From: Acidobacteria bacterium RIFCSPLOWO2_12_FULL_65_11
GTDB taxonomy: Bacteria; Acidobacteriota; Vicinamibacteria; Vicinamibacterales; CAVVIG01
Direction: 5' to 3'
Length of the DNA stretch: 47,156 bases
NCBI GenBank assembly: GCA_001767495.1
Contig: MELA01000099.1
Location: 9,877-57,032 of the forward strand
Program-made: the position numbers and the translations under genes
The notes under the pieces: generated by a model
What the model was told of the DNA's origin: nothing
What the model saw: the letters and a program-made list of their open reading frames with translations, nothing else
Database searches by the model: none
Part shown: piece after piece, positions 25,302 through 33,450 of the stretch
Numbering within the stretch: position 1 is the stretch's first letter
Layout of the letters: every line of letters begins with the position of its first letter

Positions 25302-26068
25302 CCGAAGTGTCCTCGCACGTAGTCGAACGTCAGCCGTTCGGCAGGATGCTCGGAGAACACGTGTTCGGTTGGGCCCACCTCGATCAGCGTGGCGTTGTTC
25401 AGGAACGCAACGCGATCGGCGAGCCGGCGGGCCTGCTGTACGAGGTTGGTCACCAGCACGATGGTCATCTGCTGCTTGAGATCGAGAAGGACGTCCTCGA
25501 TCTTCATGGTCGTGACCGGATCGACGGCGATCGAGAACTCGTCGAGGCAGAGGATCTCCGGCCGGTGCGACAGGGCCCTGGCGATCGTCAGGCGCTGCTG
25601 TTGTCCACCGGAGAGTCGCGTGCCCAGCAACTGCATGCGGTCCTTGACCTCGTCCCACAGCGCGGCGTGCCGGAGACACGTTTCGACCAGCGCGTCCAGC
25701 TCGTCTCGACGGGTGAGACCGGCCATCCGCGGCGCGTACGCCACGTTGTCGTACACCGACAGCGGGAGGCCGACCGGGAGGGGGAACACCATGCCAATCC
25801 GGCGCCGCAGCTCGAACACGTTCGCCATCTGGTAGACGTCTTCGCCGCCGACGAGCACCTGTCCGTCGACCCGGGCGAGGGGCGCGAAGTCAATCGTGCG
25901 GTTGATGCACTTGAGCAAGGTCGTCTTGCCCGAGTTCGCCGGACCGATGATCCCGAAGATCTCATGGCGCGGGATCTCGAGCGTCACGCGATCGAGGGCG
26001 ACCTTCCGTCCGTAGCTCACCGACACGTTTCGAAACGCGATGTGCGGATCCACGGAATCGGTTACCAC
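25298..26068 (-). CDS. pstB: Phosphate ABC transporter ATPase, first copy with degenerate catalytic motifs
   Basis: 256 aa from a GTG at 26068, overlapping the pstA stop by 7 nt. Walker A is GPANSGKTT (42-50) and the signature LSGGQQQR (152-159) is intact. The Q-loop Gln is Pro (GMVFPLPVG, P96), the switch/H-loop His is Asn (VLVTN, N208), the D-loop SALD is IAVD, and DEP is DEF. Such a domain can bind ATP and complete the partner's site but is unlikely to hydrolyse ATP itself. It forms the putative heterodimer with the ATPase at 24510. Confidence 0.88.
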   Translation of the reverse strand: MVTDSVDPHIAFRNVSVSYGRKVALDRVTLEIPRHEIFGIIGPANSGKTTLLKCINRTIDFAPLARVDGQVLVGGEDVYQMANVFELRRRIGMVFPLPVGLPLSVYDNVAYAPRMAGLTRRDELDALVETCLRHAALWDEVKDRMQLLGTRLSGGQQQRLTIARALSHRPEILCLDEFSIAVDPVTTMKIEDVLLDLKQQMTIVLVTNLVQQARRLADRVAFLNNATLIEVGPTEHVFSEHPAERLTFDYVRGHFG

Positions 26069-27009
26069 CGCTTGCGCGAGCGCAGGTACACGCGCAAAGA
26101 AATTGAAGCGAGGTTCACACTAATGACGAGCCCGATGAGGACGACGGCCGTGCCGTACTGAAGGGCCTCCGACACGCCGGTGACCTGCGTCGAGATGGTG
26201 AACAGGTGATACGAGAGGGCCATGCAGCGGTCGAAGAGCCCGTAGGGAAAGAACGAGGCGAGTCCCCGATCGGGCACCGCGACGTAGAACACCGCGCCGG
26301 TGAACAGGATCGGGGCCGTTTCGCCCGCCGCCCGGGACACTTGCAGGATGACGCCGGTCAAGATGCCGCTCGTCGCGTTCGGCAGCACGATCGTGCGGAT
26401 CGTCTGCCAGCGGCTCGCACCCATGTTCCAGCACGCTTCGCGAAACGACTGCGGGACCGCCGCCAGGGCCTCCTTGGTGCTCGTGATGATGACCGGCAGC
26501 GTCATGACGGCCAACGTGAGCGAGGCGGCCAGGACGGAGCGGCCGATGCCGGCGAACAGCACGAAGGCGCCGACACCAAAGAGCGCGTGGACGATGCTCG
26601 GCACGCCCGCGAGGTTGACGACGGCAAGGGTGACGAGTCGCGTCGTCCAGTTCTCGCCGGCGTACTCGTTGAGGTAGACGCCTGCCAGTACCCCGATGGG
26701 TGCGGCGACCGCCAGCGAGATGAAGACGAGGTAGAACGTGCCGATGAGTGGCGCCCAGATCCCGCCCGCCGTCATGTACGTCTGCGGGTTCTGTGTGATG
26801 AAGGCCCACGACAGCACGGGCCACGCCTTCGCGACCAGGGTGGCCAGGATGGCGATCAAGGGCAGGACGAGCAGCACGGTGAGGCTTCCCAGTAGCCACG
26901 CGACCAGGCGCTCGACGAGTGCCTTGCGACGCTCCACCGGGCCGGCCGCGAACCGGCCGATCGCGTCGCCAGCGCCAGGGCCCGTGGTCGTGGCGGCGTC
27001 CCTAGCCAT
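26062..27009 (-). CDS. pstA: Phosphate ABC transporter permease PstA
   Basis: 315 aa from the ATG at 27009 (an in-frame start at 27021 exists), overlapping the pstC end by 8 nt. Six membrane segments: the first at VAWLLGSLTVLLVLPLIAILATLV, the last at GTAVVLIGLVISVNLASISL. The cytoplasmic coupling loop EALAAVPQSFREACWNMGASRWQTIRTIVLPNA is the EAA motif typical of PstA. It forms the inner-membrane channel with PstC. Confidence 0.94.
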   Translation of the reverse strand: MARDAATTTGPGAGDAIGRFAAGPVERRKALVERLVAWLLGSLTVLLVLPLIAILATLVAKAWPVLSWAFITQNPQTYMTAGGIWAPLIGTFYLVFISLAVAAPIGVLAGVYLNEYAGENWTTRLVTLAVVNLAGVPSIVHALFGVGAFVLFAGIGRSVLAASLTLAVMTLPVIITSTKEALAAVPQSFREACWNMGASRWQTIRTIVLPNATSGILTGVILQVSRAAGETAPILFTGAVFYVAVPDRGLASFFPYGLFDRCMALSYHLFTISTQVTGVSEALQYGTAVVLIGLVISVNLASISLRVYLRSRKRW

Positions 27010-27910
27010 TCTGCTTTCCACGCACGCCCTTGACCACGAGGTCCGCGGTCAAGTTGACGAGAAAGGCCATGAGCATCAGCAGCGTGCCGATGACGAACAG
27101 CACGCGGTAGTGATCGCCGCCCTCGACGGTCTCTCCCAGTTCGGCGGCGATCGTGGCGGTCAGCGTGCGGACCGGATCGAGCAGGCTGTGTGGAATCTGG
27201 ACGGCGTGCCCGGTAGCCATCAGCACGGCCATGGTCTCGCCGACGGACCGTCCGATGCCGAGAAGGGCCGCCGCGAGAAGACCGTTCTTGGCCGCCGGCA
27301 ACAGCACCTTGTAGACCACCTGCCAGCGGCTGGCGCCGAGCGCGATGGCGGCCTCGCGATACGTGTCGGGCACGGCTTTGAGCGCATCCTCGCCGACCGA
27401 CATGATGATCGGGACGCTCATGAGCGCCAGGATGATTCCACCGTTGAGGATATTGATGCCGATAGGCGCGCCAGTGACCGCGATCAAGACGGGGTTCAAC
27501 ACCATGTAGCCGATGAAGCCCCAGACGACCGATGGAATGGCCGCGAGCAGCTCGATGACGATCTTGAGGGTCTCGCGGACGCGCGGAGGGCAGAACTCGG
27601 ACACAAAGATTGCCGCGCCGAGCCCGGCGGGCACCGAGAGCAGCATCGCCAGCGCGGTGACCGAGGCAGTGCCGGCCAAAAGTGCCAGGACGCCATACTG
27701 AGCCTGAATCCGGGAATCGGGCCGCCAGTTCACGCTCGTGAAGAATTCCCCCAGGTCGAGCGCGCCGAAGAGCATCGGGGCGCCCTCCCGGAAGACGAAG
27801 AAGAAGATCGCGAAGACGAAGAAAATCGCGCTCCACCCACAGAGGCGGATGATCGCCTCCACCAGTGGCTCCGCGAGACGACTCAGGCGGAGGGCTGCGG
27901 CGTGACGCAT
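27002..27910 (-). CDS. pstC: Phosphate ABC transporter permease PstC
   Basis: 302 aa from the ATG at 27910. Hydrophobic segments include LCGWSAIFFVFAIFFFVF, VLALLAGTASVTALAMLLSV, ELLAAIPSVVWGFIGYMVL and FVIGTLLMLMAFLVNLTADLV. The EAA-type loop is EDALKAVPDTYREAAIALGASRWQVVYKVLLPAA, and the LLGIGRSVGETMAVLMATG region is conserved in PstC. Starts 21 nt after pstS. Confidence 0.94.
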   Translation of the reverse strand: MRHAAALRLSRLAEPLVEAIIRLCGWSAIFFVFAIFFFVFREGAPMLFGALDLGEFFTSVNWRPDSRIQAQYGVLALLAGTASVTALAMLLSVPAGLGAAIFVSEFCPPRVRETLKIVIELLAAIPSVVWGFIGYMVLNPVLIAVTGAPIGINILNGGIILALMSVPIIMSVGEDALKAVPDTYREAAIALGASRWQVVYKVLLPAAKNGLLAAALLGIGRSVGETMAVLMATGHAVQIPHSLLDPVRTLTATIAAELGETVEGGDHYRVLFVIGTLLMLMAFLVNLTADLVVKGVRGKQNG

Positions 27911-27931
27911 GAAGCGGCCTGGGCTCGACGG

Positions 27932-28846
27932 CTACTTGCTGACGGCTGGGGCGGGGACGTACCCGATGTCCTGGAGGACCTGCTGGCCCGCCGCACTGAG
28001 CGCCCAATCGATGAACTCTTTCGCCGGCCCGGTGGGCGTGCCGCGCGTGTACAGATAGAGCGGCCGAGCGATGGGGTAGGTCATGTCGAGTGCGCTCTCC
28101 ACAGTCGGCGGAACTCCCGGCTCGCCTTTCTTTTTCGAGATCTTCAGCGCCCGCACGCCAGGCATGGCATACGCCATCCCGCTGTAGCCGATGGCGCACG
28201 GCGTCCGGGACACCAGCGCCACGACGTCCTTCGATCCGCTCTGGTCGATGGAGCCGAGCCTGAGCTCGCGTGTCCTTCCGAGGACCGCCTCGCGGAAGTA
28301 GACGTAGGTGCCGGAGTTGTTCTGACGGCTGACGCGGATGATCTCGTCGCTCTCGCACGAGGTGTTCTTGACGCCGGCCTGAGACCACCTGAGCACCTGT
28401 CCGCCGTCGCCGTAGATCTCCGCCAGCTCCTCGATTGAGATCGATTGGACCGGATTGCTCTCATGGACGTACACGGCCAGCGCGTCCAGCCCGACCACGA
28501 ACGCCTTGGGCTCCGCGCCAGCGGCCTTCGCGACCCGTGCGATCTCTTCCGCCTCTATCTCCCGGCTGGATGCGGCGATGTCGAGGATCCCGTCGATGAG
28601 GCCGGCGATGCCCACTCCGGATCCTCCGCCGGCGACCTGCACCGAGACGTCCGGCTTCACCTTCTTGTAGTTCTCGGCCCAGGCCTGATCCAGGTTGACC
28701 ATCGTGTCCGAGCCAGTGAGGCGAATGACCACGCTGGTGCTGCTTCCGGCCGGGCCGGAGGTCGTGTTTGACGTGCTCGAGCACGCGACGCTCGCGAGCG
28801 CGCCGACAGCAAGGCCCAGGACGATGACGGTTCTTACCGATGACAT
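27932..28846 (-). CDS. pstS: Phosphate-binding lipoprotein PstS
   Basis: 304 aa from the ATG at 28846, preceded by GGAGG. Lipobox ASVAC, then a Ser/Thr-rich tether. Phosphate-site segments: IRLTGSDTMVNLDQAWAENY, QVAGGGSGVGIAGLIDGILDIAASSREI, VSRQNNSGTYVYFREAVLG and AIGYSGMAYAM. It delivers phosphate to PstCA. No recognisable Pho box was found upstream (28847-28988). Confidence 0.93.
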   Translation of the reverse strand: MSSVRTVIVLGLAVGALASVACSSTSNTTSGPAGSSTSVVIRLTGSDTMVNLDQAWAENYKKVKPDVSVQVAGGGSGVGIAGLIDGILDIAASSREIEAEEIARVAKAAGAEPKAFVVGLDALAVYVHESNPVQSISIEELAEIYGDGGQVLRWSQAGVKNTSCESDEIIRVSRQNNSGTYVYFREAVLGRTRELRLGSIDQSGSKDVVALVSRTPCAIGYSGMAYAMPGVRALKISKKKGEPGVPPTVESALDMTYPIARPLYLYTRGTPTGPAKEFIDWALSAAGQQVLQDIGYVPAPAVSK

Positions 28847-28988
28847 GCGTGCGTCCTCCACGAGCACCTCTGACAAACGCTCGCCGGAAATGATCTTGGG
28901 AGTGTGAAGCGGGCCATTCACGAAGTCGAATCGGCATATGCTAGCAGATCGTGGCGGCTTCGTGCCCAGGCTGCCGGTTGCCGTGGCG

Positions 28989-29426
28989 CTACTTCATCGG
29001 CGAGTAGTCGGTGGGTTCGAGGAACACCGAGTCGACCTTGACGGCCCCGACGCCAGACTCCCTCGCCACGGTGGCCCACTCCGTATCGGCACGGAATGCG
29101 TCCCAGCTCTTCTTGGCTGCCTCGCGGCTCTGGTGGGCCAAGAGGTAGACCATCGTGTTCTGCGACAGAGGCGCATCCATCGGCTTCAGGTAGATCACGT
29201 TGGTCATCCCGTGCTTCTGGAAGATCCGCAGCGTATGGTTTCTGAACCGCGCGTGCAGCAGATCGAGCTTGCCTTCGCCGGCCGCATAGGTCCGCAGCTC
29301 GAACACGCGCGAGGCCGCCTGCGCGTTGGCCACCGATTGCCCAGGCACCATACCGTGGGCTGCAAATCCAGCCAGGAACGCCACCGCGAGTCCTACCGGG
29401 CTCCACATCATCTTCATCTTCACCAT
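28989..29426 (-). CDS. Exported NIPSNAP-family protein
   Basis: 145 aa with signal peptide WSPVGLAVAFLAGFAAHG. The mature part begins VFELRTYAAGEGKLDLLHARFRNHTLRIFQKHGM, the NIPSNAP ferredoxin-like fold opening, and ends ATVARESGVGAVKVDSVFLEPTDYSPMK. A role cannot be assigned beyond the family; such proteins are common in Acidobacteria exported enzyme clusters. Last gene after the zinc dehydrogenase and the broken aldo/keto reductase (25 nt gap). Confidence 0.82.
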   Translation of the reverse strand: MVKMKMMWSPVGLAVAFLAGFAAHGMVPGQSVANAQAASRVFELRTYAAGEGKLDLLHARFRNHTLRIFQKHGMTNVIYLKPMDAPLSQNTMVYLLAHQSREAAKKSWDAFRADTEWATVARESGVGAVKVDSVFLEPTDYSPMK

Positions 29427-29451
29427 TGCCTCTCTCCTCTTCTCAGAATTG

Positions 29452-30251
29452 TCAACGTTTCTTCAAGAGCCGTTCGAGATTGCGCGACTGTCCCGGCAGG
29501 CGATCGTCGCCGAGCGCATTCATCCACGCAGGATACTCGACTCGGAGCCGGCTCACTTCGTCGAGCCGCGCCATCTCCTCGTCAGCCAGCGCGAGGTCCA
29601 CCGATCCCAGATTATCCTCGAGCTGATCCATGCGTGTGGCGCCGATGATGACGCTGGTCACGCCGTCCTTGCGGAGCAGCCAGGCGAGCGCCACCTGGGC
29701 GAGCGACGCCCCGTGCGCCTCGGCGATCGGCCGCATGGCGTCGAGGATGTCGAACCCTTGTTCCTTGTCGAGGGGCGGAAAGTCGAACACCGCGCGCCGG
29801 GCATCCTTCGCGCCGCTGCCGTCCCGCGCGAACTTGCCAGATAGGAATCCGCCGGCGAGCGGGCTCCAGACGAGCAGACCAAGCCCCTGGTCCCGGATGA
29901 GCGGGATGGTCTCCCGCTCCAGCTCGCGCCCGACCAGAGAGTAGTAGGACTGCGTGGTCTTGAAGGCTTCGACACCCCGCTGTTGCGAGATGCCGAGCGC
30001 CTTCATCAGCTCCCAGGCGGCCAGGTTCGAGCAGCCGATGTAGCGAACCTTGCCGGCGCGGACAAGGTCGGTCAGCGCGGTCAGGGTCTCTTCGATGTCC
30101 GTTTCGGGATCCGCATGGAGCGACCGACCAGCGCATCGGCGTCCTTCTGGCCGAGCGCGCCGATCGCTTCCCATCGGCTGCCAAACGTCATCGCGCCGAG
30201 GCACAGCTCCGAGACGTACACACCGGTATTGGCCAGCCTTCGGTGTTTCAT
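29452..30251 (-). pseudogene. Aldo/keto reductase with frameshifting internal deletion
   Basis: From ATG 30251 the frame reads KHRRLANTGVYVSELCLGAM, ...GALGQKDADALVGRS, the correct N-terminus. It then runs out of frame. The rest resumes in another frame at ADPETDIEETLTALTDLVRAGKVRYIGCSNLAAW and continues normally to LERLLKKR. In homologues about 75-80 residues lie between these blocks, carrying the catalytic Asp, Tyr, Lys and His. A deletion near 30115-30125 removed them and shifted the frame. It lies between the zinc dehydrogenase and NIPSNAP genes. Confidence 0.85.
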
Positions 30252-30260
30252 CGTCGAATG

Positions 30261-31511
30261 CTAGCTGAAAACAACGACGGCACCAATCGTGGTGCGGTCC
30301 GCCACGACCTGAAGCGCGTCCTTGGCGCGATCGAGCGGGAAGGTGGCCGTCGCCAGCGCCTTGGCGTTGAACTGGCCCGTCTCGATGAGGCGCGAGAAAC
30401 GCTGCATGTCGCGCAGCCCGCTCACGCCATTCATGTTGCCGGGATGGTGGTTCTTCGACCCGTTCGACCACTGACCGGCAGGCACCGAAAAGTTGCCGAC
30501 CTGTGCGACAGAGACGGTGGTGACGTGACCGGCCGAGGAGCACAGCTGCCACGCCCACTGCAGAGGAAGGATCCCGGTCGGGTCCGGTCCGACCTCCGCC
30601 TTGGGCGGAAATGTATCGCCACCGACGGCCTCGATCACGTAGTCGGGACCGATGGCGGTGCTGATGGCGCCGCCGCCGAACTGCGGAACCCCGGACGCTG
30701 GTCGCGCCGCCCCGGCGGTGCCGGTCCAATCACGGCCGCCGGCGAACTTCCGATCGGTGGGTCCCTTGCACATGTCCTTGATCCTGGCGACCAGATTGTT
30801 CGTATCGACGTTGGGATCGATCACCGTCGTCGCGCCCACCTGCCGGGCGACGGCGCGACGGGTCGCGATCGGTTCAACCGCGATAATTTGCGACGCGCCT
30901 TTGATCCGCGCACCCTGTACCGCACTGAGGCCGAGCGGTCCACAGCCGAGGACGACGACGTCGGACGCCGGCTCCACTGGCGCGACGCCGAATGTGGTGC
31001 CTAATCCGCAGGCGCCGACGCACCCGAGCATCGACAGCTCAACCGGTGACACGTTGTTGGTGAACACCGGCATGCAGTACCACTCGTACGGGATCATCAG
31101 CTCGCCGAACCCGCCCTCGTTGTTCCATTGGAGCACCTCGGTGCCATCCGAGAGGGTGCCGATCGGCAGCAGGGGGTTGTTCTGGCCCGGCAGCATCTGG
31201 CAGCGATCGGGCCGGCCGCGCAGGCAGAGGTAGCACTGGCCGCAGTACGGCGTGTTGGCGACGATGACGCGGTCGCCGACTTCGACGCGCCTCACCCTCG
31301 ACCCGATGGCTTCCACAACGCCCACTGCACCGTGGCCCATGATCCGCGGCGGTTTGTAGTTCCCCACGGCCTGTCTGGTGAGCGTATAGCACACCTGGCA
31401 GGCTTCGGTGCGAATGACGACGCGGTCCGCATCGAGGGCCCGCAGCGTGACGGTTTGGACCGATGCATTGGCGGCCTGTATCGACGTGTTGGGTGGGTTT
31501 TCGAAGGTCAT
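30261..31511 (-). CDS. Zinc-type alcohol dehydrogenase-like protein (no signal peptide)
   Basis: 416 aa. GroES-like domain: VVIRTEACQVCYTLTRQAVG, PRIMGHGAVGVVEAIGSRVRRVEVGDRVIVA, and the structural zinc loop CGQCYLCLRGRPDRC. The Rossmann motif is VVVLGCGPLGLSAVQGA. A Gly/Ala/Pro insert (GTAGAARPASGVPQFGGGA) lies near residues 275-295. Clearly a paralog of the Tat-exported enzyme at 19322: shared GARIxGAxQIIxVEP, TTVIDPNVD, DRTxIxxVVxF ends. It lacks any export signal. Upstream of the broken aldo/keto reductase by 9 nt, so co-transcribed. Confidence 0.88.
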   Translation of the reverse strand: MTFENPPNTSIQAANASVQTVTLRALDADRVVIRTEACQVCYTLTRQAVGNYKPPRIMGHGAVGVVEAIGSRVRRVEVGDRVIVANTPYCGQCYLCLRGRPDRCQMLPGQNNPLLPIGTLSDGTEVLQWNNEGGFGELMIPYEWYCMPVFTNNVSPVELSMLGCVGACGLGTTFGVAPVEPASDVVVLGCGPLGLSAVQGARIKGASQIIAVEPIATRRAVARQVGATTVIDPNVDTNNLVARIKDMCKGPTDRKFAGGRDWTGTAGAARPASGVPQFGGGAISTAIGPDYVIEAVGGDTFPPKAEVGPDPTGILPLQWAWQLCSSAGHVTTVSVAQVGNFSVPAGQWSNGSKNHHPGNMNGVSGLRDMQRFSRLIETGQFNAKALATATFPLDRAKDALQVVADRTTIGAVVVFS

Positions 31512-31683
31512 GAAGGCTCGAGACCGATTTTCTTGATGTCATGAATAGCCTCCAGGTCCGAAAGTCTTGAACGCATGCAGGTGACGAAGATCCATCGGCT
31601 TGCTAGATCGAACGAGTATGGGCCAACCCTCTAAGGGTATTGGACTTTCACGCTGAATCACTCTACGCTCATCGGCGGACGAT

Positions 31684-31709
31684 CGCGGAAGTAATTCGCG
31701 GAAGTAATT
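31684..31709 (+). repeat. 13-bp tandem duplication next to a ribosome binding site
   Basis: CGCGGAAGTAATT occurs twice in tandem and is followed directly by AAGGAG, the ribosome binding site of the gene at 31722. The remaining intergenic sequence (31512-31683) shows only a weak imperfect hairpin at about 31624-31644. Confidence 0.85.
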
Positions 31710-31721
31710 AAGGAGAGCATC

Positions 31722-32726
31722 ATGAAACGAACGGTTTGGCGGGCGGGACTTGCGGCGATCGGCACTCTGACATTGAGCACGGCAGTGTTTGCGCAGGCCG
31801 CACAACCACCAACGCGCGCGATCACCAACATTGGCGGAGATCTGTATCGCGTGCAGGACAACCAGCACTACACCGTGTTTCTCGTCACGCCGGAAGGCAT
31901 CATCCTGGGCGATCCGATCAACCCTCAGGTGGCCACCTGGCTGAAGGGCGAGCTGGCCACGCGCTTTCCGAACCGGCAGGTCCGGTACGTGCTCCAGAGT
32001 CACCACGATTTCGACCATGCGTCCGGCGCACGGGTATTCAACGACACGGCGGAACTCGTCGGCCACGCCGACTTCAACGCCGAGCTGAGGAAAGCGCAGT
32101 CATCGGTTCCTGAGTTCTTCGCCGCGCTGGATCTGAACAAGAACGGCCGTTTTGAGAAAGCCGAGATGCAAGGACAGTTCGGCGCGTTCCTTGCCGTGCA
32201 GGATCGCAATGGCGATGGCACGGTGACGCCGGCCGAGTTGTACACCGACGTGATGCCTGTTGAGACCACGTTTACCGATCGCCGCACGGTGACGCTTGGT
32301 GGAAAGACCGTGCAACTCATCCATCCGGGAACGGCCCATGCCAAGGACATGGCGGTGCTGTACTTCCCAGCCGAGCGCGTCGTCTTCGCGGTCGATTATC
32401 TGCCCGTGAAGTCGCTGCCGTTCGGATTCGCCCCGTCGACGCCGCAAGACGTCATCGCGTCGGTTCGGGCCGTCGAGACGCTCGACTTCGACACGATTAC
32501 GCCGGGACATGGCGAGGTTGGCGCCAAGGCAGATGTCACGGCGTACAGGCAGTACGTGGAGGATCTGGTGGCCGGCATTCAGGAGGGCATCAGGGCGGGT
32601 CGTACGGTTGAGCAGCTGCAGGCGGGCAACATGCTCGATAAGTACAAGGCTTGGCCAAACTACGCGATGCAGCGGAACCAGAACATCGCGGAAGTCTACG
32701 GGATCCTGAAAGCGCCGGCGCGATAA
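31722..32726 (+). CDS. Exported metallo-beta-lactamase-fold protein with inserted EF-hand pair
   Basis: 334 aa; AAGGAG precedes the ATG. Signal peptide RTVWRAGLAAIGTLTLSTAVFAQA. MBL-fold motifs: HYTVFLVTPEGIILGDPI, H94-H-D-F-D-H99 (the second His of HxHxDH is Asp), HPGTAHAKDMAVLYFP, VVFAVDYLPV and ITPGHGEVG. Between the first and second metal motifs lie two consensus EF-hand loops, DLNKNGRFEKAE (137-148) and DRNGDGTVTPAE (161-172), with Asp/Asn at 1, 3, 5, Gly at 6 and Glu at 12. This suggests calcium-dependent structure or activity. Substrate unknown. Confidence 0.85.
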   Translation: MKRTVWRAGLAAIGTLTLSTAVFAQAAQPPTRAITNIGGDLYRVQDNQHYTVFLVTPEGIILGDPINPQVATWLKGELATRFPNRQVRYVLQSHHDFDHASGARVFNDTAELVGHADFNAELRKAQSSVPEFFAALDLNKNGRFEKAEMQGQFGAFLAVQDRNGDGTVTPAELYTDVMPVETTFTDRRTVTLGGKTVQLIHPGTAHAKDMAVLYFPAERVVFAVDYLPVKSLPFGFAPSTPQDVIASVRAVETLDFDTITPGHGEVGAKADVTAYRQYVEDLVAGIQEGIRAGRTVEQLQAGNMLDKYKAWPNYAMQRNQNIAEVYGILKAPAR

Positions 32727-32751
32727 CGATGAGCGAGCAGGAGCGACGAGC

Positions 32752-33066
32752 ATGAAGTGGTACCACTATCTCGCCTATTTCTTCGCCGGCACGTTCCTGG
32801 CGAATGCCGTACCTCATTTCACAAATGGCATTTCGGGTCGGCCATTCCCCAGCCCGTTTGCCTCACCGCCTGGACAAGGAGAATCGGCAGCTTGGATCAA
32901 TGTTCTCTGGGGATCGTTCAATCTGGCGATCGGATATCTCCTCGTCTATCGAGTCGGCACGTTTCAATTGGGCCGAACCCGTGACGCGCTCGTGATTGGC
33001 GCCGGAGGGCTGCTGACGGCCATCATGTTGTCGCGCGCGTTTGGCGCGATTTACGGTGGACTGTGA
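32752..33066 (+). CDS. Small inner-membrane protein of unknown function
   Basis: 104 aa; AGGAG upstream of the ATG. Three hydrophobic segments: HYLAYFFAGTFLANAVPHF, WINVLWGSFNLAIGYLLVYRV and ALVIGAGGLLTAIMLSRAFGAIY. The conserved-looking N-terminal AVPHFTNGISGRPFPSPF motif recurs in small uncharacterised membrane proteins I have seen in Acidobacteria and Proteobacteria. It is 25 nt after the EF-hand MBL gene and 12 nt before the GlcG-like gene, so likely in one operon. Confidence 0.68.
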   Translation: MKWYHYLAYFFAGTFLANAVPHFTNGISGRPFPSPFASPPGQGESAAWINVLWGSFNLAIGYLLVYRVGTFQLGRTRDALVIGAGGLLTAIMLSRAFGAIYGGL

Positions 33067-33078
33067 ACTGGAACTCAC

Positions 33079-33450
33079 ATGCGTAACCGACCGGCACTGA
33101 CCGCGGATGATGTACGAAAGATTCTTGCTGCCTGCGAGGCGGAGGCGGCAAAGAACAAGTGGAAGGTGACCATCGCCGTCACCGACGACGCAGGCTACAT
33201 GCTCGGTTTGCTTCGAATGGACGGAGCCGGCCCGATCACCGCCGAAGTGGCGCACGGGAAAGCCGTCGGTTCGGCGCTCACCGGCCGGCCGAGCAAGTTT
33301 TTCGAGGACCGCCTGAAGGAGCGGATCGCGTTCCTGAAATTCCCGGCGCCGCGCTTGGCTAGCTACCGTCGCGTGGCTGCAGCAGGCGTGGTCTTGTCCG
33401 ACAGCACCACGCCCCCCTTGACCGTCATCACAACATTCAGCACATCGTAG
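33079..33450 (+). pseudogene. GlcG/HbpS-like protein, C-terminally truncated
   Basis: The first ~92 residues are good family sequence: RPALTADDVRKILAACEAEA, KVTIAVTDDAGYMLGLLRMDG, ITAEVAHGKAVGSALTGRPSKFFEDRLKER and AFLKFPA. Homologues continue with a Gly-rich GGxPI...GxIGVSG strand pair that completes the fold. Here the frame from about 33355 is only the antisense of the convergent amidohydrolase gene, with which it overlaps 88 nt. The C-terminal third was lost at a rearrangement junction, so the product is probably non-functional. Confidence 0.7.

Noticed and set aside
26738-28438. Long plus-strand open frame across pstA, pstC and pstS
   Set aside because: Charged low-complexity translation with no motif; the opposite strand holds unmistakable permease and binding-protein genes.
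28847-28988. Pho box upstream of pstS
   Set aside because: No pair of CTGTCAT-like direct repeats is visible; regulation by PhoB cannot be claimed from this sequence.
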